Assembly: GCF_016616095.2 (NCBI RefSeq)
Contig: NZ_CP067089.2
Location: 434,001 to 498,000, forward strand
DNA length: 64,000 nucleotides
Direction: 5' to 3'
DNA from: Breznakiella homolactica
Lineage (GTDB): Bacteria > Spirochaetota > Spirochaetia > Treponematales > Breznakiellaceae
Translations under genes and position numbers: made by a program
Notes under the pieces: model-generated
Told to the model about the DNA's origin: nothing
The model's database searches: none
Seen by the model: the letters and a program-made list of their open reading frames with translations, nothing else
Shown here: positions 53,660 to 60,491 of the stretch, piece by piece
Layout of the letters: every line of letters begins with the position of its first letter
Position numbering within the stretch: the first letter of the stretch is position 1

Positions 53660-54364
53660 ATGAATACAGAATTAACCGCCCAGGTTCAGCTTGCCCGGAC
53701 CGATAAGGGGGCGCTCAACGCACTTATCCGCAGCTACATGCCCTTTATAAAAAAGAGCGTATCCGGTGTTTTTTTTAAAAGTCAGGACAGGCAGGATAAT
53801 CTCACCGAAGCTATGCTGGCGTTCTGCAAGAGTGTGGAAACCTATAACCCCGAAAACGGCGCCTTTATTCCCTACGCCGGTGTGGTTATCCGGAACCGTT
53901 TGCTCAACCGGGCTTTGAAGGAAAATTCTCTGCAGAAAAAACAGTTTTCCCTTTCAGTCCGCGATGATGAAAAAGAACTAACCTGGGAGGCTGATGTATC
54001 CCGGCAGATCTACGACCGGGCCGCGGAGGAACGGAATCTCCGGCTTGAGATAGAGACCATCAGCGCTGAATTCGGGGAATGGGGATTTACCTGGGCGTCG
54101 CTGCTGAAAAACTGCCCCAAACAGGCCCGGTCCCGGGGGACCTGTCAGCGTATCGCGGGCCGTATTCTGGACGACCAGCCGCTGTGCGCGGAAATCCTGC
54201 GGACCCGCCAGCTGCCCATCAAACGGCTTTCCGAAGAAGGGCGGTTTTCCCGGAAAGTTCTGGAAAAATACCGCCAGTACATCCTGGCTCTGATTATCAT
54301 AAGCCGGGGAGAGTACCCCTATGTGTATTCTTTTGTGCCCCAGTCATTCGAGGAGGTGGATTAA
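53660..54364 (+). CDS. sigI: RNA polymerase sigma factor of the SigI family
   Basis: ATG 53660 (GGTGGAGA upstream); 234 residues. N-terminal region 2 reads NALIRSYMPFIKKSVSGVFFKSQDRQDNLTEAMLAFCKSVETYNPENGAFIPYAGVVIRNRLLN, and the C-terminal domain has KRLSEEGRFSRKVLEKYRQYILAL, which corresponds to the SigI-specific C-terminal region. Its stop overlaps the start of an RsgI-type anti-sigma gene (TAATG). In Bacillus and clostridia SigI responds to heat, envelope stress or polysaccharides. The target genes here are unknown. Confidence 0.85.
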   Translation: MNTELTAQVQLARTDKGALNALIRSYMPFIKKSVSGVFFKSQDRQDNLTEAMLAFCKSVETYNPENGAFIPYAGVVIRNRLLNRALKENSLQKKQFSLSVRDDEKELTWEADVSRQIYDRAAEERNLRLEIETISAEFGEWGFTWASLLKNCPKQARSRGTCQRIAGRILDDQPLCAEILRTRQLPIKRLSEEGRFSRKVLEKYRQYILALIIISRGEYPYVYSFVPQSFEEVD

Positions 54365-54681
54365 TGGAAGGCGTAATTGTCCAGGTGGGAGAACCGAAAA
54401 GTATTGTCCTTTTTAACAACGGAAAAATCGGCGCCATCCCGACTCCCGAGGGCGGCCGTGTGGGTATGGTGGTTACCGTAAAGCCCAATAACAGATTGAA
54501 AATACTGCTGATTGCCGTTGCCGCCGCGTTGCTGCTGTCGGCGGGCATTGCCATAGGTGTTATGACCGTGTCCCGCGGCACGGAAACCCAGACAGAGACT
54601 GGTTACGACTGGCAGCGGGGGCAGGAAAAGCGCCAGGAGCTGATGAATACCTGGCAGGATAAAACCGGGGAGCAAAAATAA
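54364..54681 (+). CDS. rsgI: Minimal RsgI-type anti-sigma factor
   Basis: 105 residues. Residues 1-40 (GVIVQVGEPKSIVLFNNGKIGAIPTP and VGMVVTVK) match the RsgI N-terminal SigI-binding domain; one membrane helix (about 46-66) follows, then only some 38 residues outside (ETQTETGYDWQRGQEKRQELMNTWQDK). Clostridial RsgI proteins carry large extracellular sensor domains; this one has none, so it may be gated by proteolysis or a partner. Start overlaps sigI stop with GAGGAGG just before it. Confidence 0.8.
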   Translation: MEGVIVQVGEPKSIVLFNNGKIGAIPTPEGGRVGMVVTVKPNNRLKILLIAVAAALLLSAGIAIGVMTVSRGTETQTETGYDWQRGQEKRQELMNTWQDKTGEQK

Positions 54682-54714
54682 TCCGCCGCCGGAAATGCAG
54701 TAAAAGTTCTGTTT

Positions 54715-54741
54715 CGCAGCCTTCGGGCTGCGATTTTTTTT
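54715..54741 (+). terminator. Strong terminator after sigI-rsgI
   Basis: CGCAGCC-TTCG-GGCTGCG stem-loop followed by eight T. It ends the sigI-rsgI operon. Confidence 0.9.
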
Positions 54742-54793
54742 GTCCGGCCCCCCGTTTTCGGAGTCTTCATTCTGTATCCTTACATAACTGCAC

Positions 54794-54848
54794 GGCTGCC
54801 AAGCAGCCCGCCGTATGGCGGGGAACATAAGGCGGCGGGAAAGACCGC
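54794..54848 (+). other. Three tandem hairpins in the leader of the secreted protein gene
   Basis: GGCTGC-CAA-GCAGCC (54794-54808), CCCGCC-GTAT-GGCGGG (54807-54822, partly overlapping the first) and GCGG...CCGC (54832-54848) stand immediately before AAAGGA and the start codon. Possible structured 5' leader; it does not match a riboswitch class I know. Confidence 0.35.
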
Positions 54849-54861
54849 AAAGGAATATAGT

Positions 54862-55242
54862 ATGAAGAAGTTGATTACCATCGGTATAATTGCCCTCACC
54901 ATGACGGCATCGGCGTTCGCCGGCTGGGGCGGCCCGGGCAGAGGTCCCTCGTCGTTTGGGATGCCCGAGGCGGGGCAGAACGGCAGCGACCTGGTGTCCG
55001 TAACTATCACGGGAACCCTCGCCAGTGTCAACGGCAATCTGGCCATTCAGAGCGGCGGCGCCACCTACTATGTCAAAGGCCTTAACCGGCTTATGAACAC
55101 CGTACCGGGCCTGGTGGTGGGCGTAAACGTTACCCTCCAGGGCTATTCCTCGGTGATAATGGATTCCGGTGTTTCTACCGGCCAGTATTTCAAAGCTGAA
55201 CAGGTTACCTTCAACGGGAAAACCTATGGGGTGATGTATTAG
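54862..55242 (+). CDS. Small secreted protein
   Basis: 126 residues with a signal peptide ending SAFAG. The mature part is Gly/Ser-rich at first (GWGGPGRGPSSFGMPE) and then mostly beta-strand (SVTITGTLASVNGNLAIQSGGATYYVKGLNRL), suggesting a small OB-fold- or beta-barrel-like domain. It follows sigI-rsgI after a terminator, so it has its own promoter, possibly in the 54742-54790 region. Function unknown. Confidence 0.7.
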   Translation: MKKLITIGIIALTMTASAFAGWGGPGRGPSSFGMPEAGQNGSDLVSVTITGTLASVNGNLAIQSGGATYYVKGLNRLMNTVPGLVVGVNVTLQGYSSVIMDSGVSTGQYFKAEQVTFNGKTYGVMY

Positions 55243-55260
55243 GACGTTTATTTTCTAACA

Positions 55261-55328
55261 CAGCGCCGATTTGCCCCCCGCCGGAGCTCGTCCAGCCGCC
55301 GGCGGGAGGTTTTACCCAAACGGCGCTG
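55261..55328 (+). terminator. Nested stem terminator after the secreted protein gene
   Basis: Outer stem CAGCGCCG (55261-55268) with CGGCGCTG (55321-55328), inner stem CCCGCCGG (55277-55284) with CCGGCGGG (55299-55306), then CTTTTATA. Confidence 0.6.
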
Positions 55329-55651
55329 CTTTTATATTGATAACCTGAAGTATCGATCGTGCCACAGCCGGGAATTTATTTTAGGCTGTTTGGTAATATA
55401 GGCAATAAAGATTGCCGGTATAAACAGCCCATTAGATGCAAGTTAGAATCTGCCTTGGTATACCAGCAAACTGGCAGGCGCGACGCCATTAATTATCGCA
55501 ACCGCAAAAAATAATAGTGGAATTGTCAAAAATATGGTCGCCGCCGGCTGGAATTTTATGAGGGCTATTCAGGAAACTAAAAACAAGAATATCCTGGACC
55601 GGGACATTAAGTTGATTCCTCATAAGTAAAGACGATTCCAAGCCGGTTATT
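55329..55651. other. Decayed stretch, possible transposase remnant
   Basis: No intact gene. A short plus-strand frame ending at the TAA at 55627-55629 reads NMVAAGWNFMRAIQETKNKN and has the flavour of a transposase C-terminus, but no inverted repeats or target duplications were found. Probably the scar of insertion or deletion between the secreted protein gene and the truncated nfo gene. Confidence 0.3.
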
Positions 55652-56005
55652 TTGGGAAAAACAGCAGCAGAAATATTTGTGAAGGTCTGTCTTGATACCT
55701 GCCACGTTTTTGACGCGGATTACGATATTATGCAAAACCTTAACGGGGTGCTATCCGAATTTGATGGGATCATCGGCCATTACCGGTTAAAGGCGATCCG
55801 CTTAAACAACAGCAAAAATCCTTTCACGAGCCATAATGACCGGCACGAAAAAATCGGTCAGGGAACGCTTGGCCTTGAAGCCTTTGGGTATATCATCAAT
55901 CACCAGGCGCTCCGGGAGCTTCCTTTTTACCTGGAAACCCCAAACGAGCTGCCCGGTTCCGCCGGGGAGATCAGGATACCCAAAGGCTTATATAAAGCAC
56001 CATAA
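55652..56005 (+). pseudogene. nfo: 3' fragment of endonuclease IV gene
   Basis: 117 residues, no ATG at the start (frame opens at TTG). The sequence VKVCLDTCHVFDADYDI, then LKAIRLNNSKNPFTSHNDRHEKIGQGTLGLEAF and LRELPFYLETPNELPG is the C-terminal third of apurinic endonuclease IV, with the metal ligands of DTCH and the SHxDRHExIG motif preserved. The N-terminal two thirds (first metal ligands) are missing, so it cannot act alone. A break or gene conversion seems recent, since the reading frame is intact. Confidence 0.8.
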
Positions 56006-56008
56006 TTA

Positions 56009-57481
56009 TCACGGCCCTTTTACCCGGGGATCAACTGAGCCCTTGTAGGCCTTATCGTCCGCGGTGGACCGGGTAAAACCCCTCTGGTCGGCGCCGGGAA
56101 CGGTCCAGCCGCTTACGCCGGTGAGGTCTATTTCCGTATAGCTGTTCTGCTTGATCTTCAACGTTAAGGTGGGGCCGCCGTAGTTTTTTAATACCGCCTT
56201 TCCTTCGTTATCAATGTCAGCAAACAGCAGGTTGAGATTGGTAATAACCGTGGTGCCATTGGAACCGTCGCCTTTGATGAGACTATCCTCGATTTTGTTG
56301 TTAAAACCTCCATAAAATTCAGGATCGTTTGGTGCGATATTCCCCGCGAGGATGCTACCGAACAGAATATGGCTGCTGTTGTCGTTATAAATCCCGCCGC
56401 CTTGAGCGGTCGCGGTGTTACCAGAAATGGTACAGTTTGTGATAACGGGGTTGCTGTAGTTGTTAAAAATCCCACCGCCTTGAGCGGTCGCGGTGTTACC
56501 GGTAATAGTACAGTTTGTGATAGTAGGGCTGCTGCGGCTGTTGTAGTTATAAATTCCACCGCCGCCTTGATCGGTCGCGGTATTACCGGAAATGGTACAG
56601 TTTGTGATAACGGGGCTGTTGTCGTAATTATAAATCCCGCCGCCGTAGGAAGATGCATTATTATTAGAGATGGTACAGTTTATGATAGTGGGGCTGCTGC
56701 CGTTGTTATTAAAAATCCCGCCGCCGACAGATGAATTATTATTGGAGATGGTGCAGTTTGTGATAGCGGGGTTGCTGTTGTTATTATTAAAAATCCCGCC
56801 GCCGCCTGTAGTTGCGGTACTACCGGAAATAGTACAGTCTGTGATAGTGGGGCTGCTGTCGTAATTATAAATCCCGCCGCCGTAAATATGAGGAGAACTT
56901 CCATTTGCGTTTCCTCCAGTTATGGTTACATTTTCCAGCTTGGTGTCACCAGTAAGGCCTGTTCCGTTGGGATGGTAGAACACATGGTAGGTGTTGTCTG
57001 TTTCATCATCCCTTACTCCTATATCACCGGAGAGGATTGTTACATTGCCCACGGGTATCATGTTCTTCTCGTCGCCCTTAAACCCGCCGATAACTGTCAC
57101 ATTGTTTCGCAGGGAAAAGTGTTTTAATCTGGTATCAGTTTGCTCACCGGTCAGGTTAGGATACCCGGAAGGGGTGTATGTCCCTTCAAGTATAAAGACA
57201 TACTTTTGGTTCCCGGAAGACGCCGCCGCGTAGGCCTCTTCTATGGCGTCCTGGAGATCTCCGAAAGCGTTTGTCCAGGAGGAGCCATCTCCGGTACCTT
57301 GTGTTGATGGCCGCACGTAAAAGACGTCTGTTAAGGGTTCCGCATAGATGATCTCATTTTCACCAGGATCTGTATTCCCTCCCGGGTTTGTTGTTCCGCT
57401 CCCCGAAGGATTGGGACAGCCGGTAAAAGCGAGACCCAGACTTATTAAGCATATCAATAGAATAAGTAATTCTTTTTTCAT
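56009..57481 (-). CDS. Repeat-rich beta-helix surface lipoprotein
   Basis: 490 residues. Signal ends LGLAFTGCPNP (lipobox); a Gly/Pro/Ser linker follows. After an N-terminal beta-helix-like region (FYVRPSTQGTGDGSSWTNAFGDLQDAI), about seven repeats of 21-27 residues with the core ITNCTISGNTA...GGGIYNN stack into a right-handed parallel beta-helix (about 200-375). A C-terminal domain ends GADQRGFTR, as in choice-of-anchor Q proteins. Likely a surface adhesin. Its stop lies three bases from the end of the nfo fragment. Confidence 0.85.
   Translation of the reverse strand: MKKELLILLICLISLGLAFTGCPNPSGSGTTNPGGNTDPGENEIIYAEPLTDVFYVRPSTQGTGDGSSWTNAFGDLQDAIEEAYAAASSGNQKYVFILEGTYTPSGYPNLTGEQTDTRLKHFSLRNNVTVIGGFKGDEKNMIPVGNVTILSGDIGVRDDETDNTYHVFYHPNGTGLTGDTKLENVTITGGNANGSSPHIYGGGIYNYDSSPTITDCTISGSTATTGGGGIFNNNNSNPAITNCTISNNNSSVGGGIFNNNGSSPTIINCTISNNNASSYGGGIYNYDNSPVITNCTISGNTATDQGGGGIYNYNSRSSPTITNCTITGNTATAQGGGIFNNYSNPVITNCTISGNTATAQGGGIYNDNSSHILFGSILAGNIAPNDPEFYGGFNNKIEDSLIKGDGSNGTTVITNLNLLFADIDNEGKAVLKNYGGPTLTLKIKQNSYTEIDLTGVSGWTVPGADQRGFTRSTADDKAYKGSVDPRVKGP
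56386..56890 (-). repeat. Tandem DNA repeats inside the beta-helix gene
   Basis: Six or seven imperfect units of about 63-81 bases alternate two cassettes (GGGIYNY- and GGGIFNN-type). Strong similarity between units suggests recent duplication; copy number may vary between strains by slippage or recombination. Confidence 0.75.
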
Positions 57482-57733
57482 GGGACCTTCCGTTTAGTTA
57501 GTTAATAATTGGATGATGCAGCATATTTTTGATCAGCTAAATAAAGTGTACCACGGTTTGGGTAAAATTCTCGAGAATATCAAAAAAGTTGAAAAAATAA
57601 TTGATCACTGTTTTAGTGTTGTAAATAAATGTTGTTTTGCATTTTATACCATTTTATGACAGTTACTCCGTATAGTCTGTTAGTGGATAAAATACATACC
57701 GCGCAAAAGCTTTTTGGCAAAAAAGGAGTGGCC
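57482..57733. other. Intergenic, AT-rich
   Basis: Upstream region of the lipoprotein gene and of the following broken frame. Contains two GTTAG-like repeats (GTTAGTTAGTTAA) close to the lipoprotein start, without the symmetric partner. No gene seen. Confidence 0.4.
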
Positions 57734-57977
57734 ATGATTTTTCTCGATTCTGCCCTATACTGGTCCCTTTGGCAACGGGTCTGGTGATTACCCCGCCGCG
57801 GCTTTCTGCTACGCCGCTTTCAGTACGTTTTACGGCCTGATGTACAGCGTCTTTCTTCTGTGTCCAGTGTACCTGCTGCACAAGGAAAAGCCGGCAGTGC
57901 TGTTTGCGTTTTCGTTCATACTTGATTTTCCTTATTCGTATTTACAACCTCTAATATTGTTTATTGAGGAAAGATAG
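57734..57977 (+). pseudogene. Frameshifted membrane protein remnant
   Basis: AAAAGGAG followed by ATG at 57734 starts a frame that stops after 17 codons, while an overlapping frame reads 75 codons to TAG 57977 with two hydrophobic stretches (FYGLMYSVFLLCPVYLL; AVLFAFSFILDFPYSYLQPLILF) but no start. One shift near 57750-57780 would join them. Probably a decayed membrane protein gene; family not recognised. Confidence 0.4.
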
Positions 57978-57986
57978 GACGCCGTT

Positions 57987-58178
57987 ATGTCCGATTTGTT
58001 TGAAAAATGGTACGGTAATATGAAAAATGTGTCTTTAGGGAGAAGTTTCCTGCCGCTCTTGTTAAGCCGGACCAAGGCCTATATAGTTAATTCCAGGGAC
58101 CGATGGTTTAATCGTGCGGCCGGTTATAGGGCCTCACCGGGGTCCCGGCAAGGAGGCCGCGGTGCAGAACCGGGATAA
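57987..58178 (+). CDS. Doubtful small ORF
   Basis: 63 codons from ATG 57987, starting SDLFEKWYGNMKNVSLGRSFLPLLLSR, overlapping the start of the AI-2E transporter gene. The first 45 residues look protein-like, the rest not. May be another remnant. No recognised family. Confidence 0.25.
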   Translation: MSDLFEKWYGNMKNVSLGRSFLPLLLSRTKAYIVNSRDRWFNRAAGYRASPGSRQGGRGAEPG

Positions 58179-59313
58179 CGGACTATACAAACGCCTGATC
58201 ATACGCTGCGTCCTGGCGGCTGCCGGGGTCTTATTCTGTATTTTTATCCTGCCGGAAATCATTAACCTTTTTCTGCCGTTTATTATCGCCCTTATCGTAG
58301 CCGCCATTCTCAATCCCCTGGTGAATTTCATCAACCGCAAACTGAAGATCTCCCGGCGGATCACCGCGCTGGTTTTTGACCTTCTCGTTTTCCTCGTCAT
58401 AGCGTCTCTGATCAGCCTGCTGGTATACACGGTGATAAACGAAGCCATATCCCTGGCCACCAATATACAGATGAACTGGAAAGACATCACCGCTATGCTC
58501 GGCAAGCTGGGAGACAGCTTTGACTGGCTGCACAATATCCTGCCCCCGCAGGCGGTGGAATTCCTCGAGGGGATTGAAGAAAGCGTTGCGGTTTTTATCC
58601 AAAATATAAGCAAAAGGCTTTTAAGCTCCGTGGTGCCGGCGGCGGCGGCCCTGACAACAAAAACCGGGAGCATCCTGACGGTCTTTATCATTGCCATATT
58701 GGCGGCGTACTTCACCATAGCGGATTATAACCGTATAGCGGAAATGGTGAAAAAACATATCGGCGAGCGGGCAGGCCGCTATGTTTCCATACTGAAAGCC
58801 GCCGTGGTAAACGCCCTGGGCCGGTATCTCAAATCCCAGCTCCTTCTGGCGCTGTCTGCTTTTCTGTTTATGTTCGCCGCCCTGGCCATTTACGGCCAGC
58901 CTTACGCGCTGCTCATCGCCCTGGGGCTGGGAGTTATCGACTTCCTGCCCATCGTGGGTACCATCGCCGTGCTTGTGCCCTGGGGCATTATCGAACTGAT
59001 CCTGGGGAATTTCGGCAAGGGTGTCTTCCTGATTGTTATCGGGGTGGCGTTCTTCCTGATCCGTAAGGTGATCGAACCGAAAATTGTCGGCAGCCAGACC
59101 GGGCTGCATCCTTTGGCGGCCCTGATGAGCATGTACGTGGGACTGCAGCTATCGGGAATCTGGGGCGCGATAATAGGTCCCATTGTGCTGATGCTCATCA
59201 TCAGCATCGTCAAATCGGGGATTTTTGAAAACACCCTTCTGGACCTGAAACAGCTTTCCGCGAGGATTTCCGGGGCGCTGACCAGGGGCGATGAAGACAG
59301 CCCGGAGCCCTAG
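58162..59313 (+). CDS. AI-2E/PerM-family membrane transporter
   Basis: GTG 58162 with AAGGAGG upstream is preferred to earlier starts; 383 residues, about eight helices. The conserved pattern ILNPLVNFINRKLKISRRITAL near the start, YLKSQLLLALSAF, and the GVIDFLPIVGTIAVLVPWGIIELILG / GLHPLAALMSMYVGLQLSGIWGAIIGPI segments define the AI-2E exporter/PerM family. Some members export autoinducer-2 or act as Na+/H+ antiporters; substrate here unknown. Confidence 0.9.
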   Translation: MQNRDNGLYKRLIIRCVLAAAGVLFCIFILPEIINLFLPFIIALIVAAILNPLVNFINRKLKISRRITALVFDLLVFLVIASLISLLVYTVINEAISLATNIQMNWKDITAMLGKLGDSFDWLHNILPPQAVEFLEGIEESVAVFIQNISKRLLSSVVPAAAALTTKTGSILTVFIIAILAAYFTIADYNRIAEMVKKHIGERAGRYVSILKAAVVNALGRYLKSQLLLALSAFLFMFAALAIYGQPYALLIALGLGVIDFLPIVGTIAVLVPWGIIELILGNFGKGVFLIVIGVAFFLIRKVIEPKIVGSQTGLHPLAALMSMYVGLQLSGIWGAIIGPIVLMLIISIVKSGIFENTLLDLKQLSARISGALTRGDEDSPEP

Positions 59314-59397
59314 TATTCCGGGTTCACGCCTGCGGGTGTTTAATTCCGCGGGGAACCTCACCGTACGGGTGCTGGTCATCTTTTCCGTATGCAGTCT

Positions 59398-60459
59398 TTA
59401 CGCCCGGTAGGTATTGATGCTTTCCTCAAATTCTTCAGTCAGGGATACAACCCTGGCAAGCAATTCAGGGGAACAGCTCCCATGATCCCTGAGGTGCTGC
59501 AGCACCGGCATGATGTGGCCGCCGCATTCCACGAAGGGCATTATCAGCCCGCTGGCCAATGCCGTATGGCTGACATTCAGCAAATGAGACGATGTCTGAT
59601 ACAGGTTCCCCGTATGAAACCAGTACAGCACATGAAAAATATCCACATAGTACTGCCGTATTGTATAAAATTGCGTATAGCTGGCCTTGGCATATTCCAC
59701 AAATGGGGTTTCCAGGGTGCTCGCCCGGCCAAACCCTTTTTGAATACCAGCCTGGCGGTCATCCAGAACCGGCATTGTTTTTCCCTGAAAATTATTAAAG
59801 AACCGCGGGGCGTCTCCGCTCCAGCCGGTGGTCATGTTCGCCCAGGTACGGATAGCCTGGTAGGGCTTAACACATTCGGGATATTCGTTGGATAAACGGA
59901 CCATCTCCAGCATAGCTTCTTCCGCTTTTTCCGGAATCCCGGCTGCTAAATAGCTGCGGAACAATATCCCCTGGGATAAAATCCGGTTGGTATGGTTCTC
60001 TGGATCCATATCCTGCTGTTCCCGGGCCGCCCGGATTGCCTCGCTGAATTGGCCGCTGAAATATAATATTCCGCTCAATATCTGGCGGACCATGCAGACT
60101 CCTGCCGTGCCGAACCAATTGCCCAGTTTTTTTTCGGCATCCGGAAGCATCTGCAGGAATTTTTGTACCTCCCCTGGTTCATTATTAAAAACAATAAAGC
60201 GGTTGGGGCTGTCGGACAGCCATTGCCGGCTGAGGCAGGGAAACCGGGGCTCCGCCTGAATCGCGGCGGCTTTTTCCAGGTCCTCCTTGAAGGTCTCATC
60301 CGAGGCAAAAAGCTTGATTTGCGCCCGCATTAAATAGGCGTCCAGGAGCTCATTGTCCGGCAGGCTGGAGATGAGCTTTGTGCATACACGGCTGAATTCA
60401 GCAAATTGATATGCTGCCGCATAGCTGTATAAAGCGCTTAAGTCATTACGGCTATTCAT
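59398..60459 (-). CDS. MalT-like TPR protein lacking ATPase and HTH domains
   Basis: 353 residues, helical repeats (FSGQFSEAIRAAREQQ; LAAGIPEKAEEAMLEMVRLSNEYPECVKPYQ; GNLYQTSSHLLNVSHTALASGL). This resembles the C-terminal repeat domain of MalT-type regulators, but there is neither a Walker motif nor the LuxR helix-turn-helix; the chain ends EEFEESINTYRA. It is downstream of the full-length MalT/LuxR gene (32-base gap, same strand). It may bind and tune that regulator, or be a paralogue that lost its HTH. Confidence 0.7.
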   Translation of the reverse strand: MNSRNDLSALYSYAAAYQFAEFSRVCTKLISSLPDNELLDAYLMRAQIKLFASDETFKEDLEKAAAIQAEPRFPCLSRQWLSDSPNRFIVFNNEPGEVQKFLQMLPDAEKKLGNWFGTAGVCMVRQILSGILYFSGQFSEAIRAAREQQDMDPENHTNRILSQGILFRSYLAAGIPEKAEEAMLEMVRLSNEYPECVKPYQAIRTWANMTTGWSGDAPRFFNNFQGKTMPVLDDRQAGIQKGFGRASTLETPFVEYAKASYTQFYTIRQYYVDIFHVLYWFHTGNLYQTSSHLLNVSHTALASGLIMPFVECGGHIMPVLQHLRDHGSCSPELLARVVSLTEEFEESINTYRA

Positions 60460-60491
60460 AACAATATCTCCGTCCTTTTTCCGGCCCCGTC

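Noticed and set aside
54794..54848. Cyclic di-GMP riboswitch in the leader of the secreted protein gene
   Set aside because: The hairpins are real but the conserved GCCAAACC and tetraloop/receptor elements of the class I riboswitch are not seen.
56386..56890. CRISPR-like array
   Set aside because: Repeats are in frame, code for a beta-helix, and vary in length; there are no constant repeats with unique spacers.
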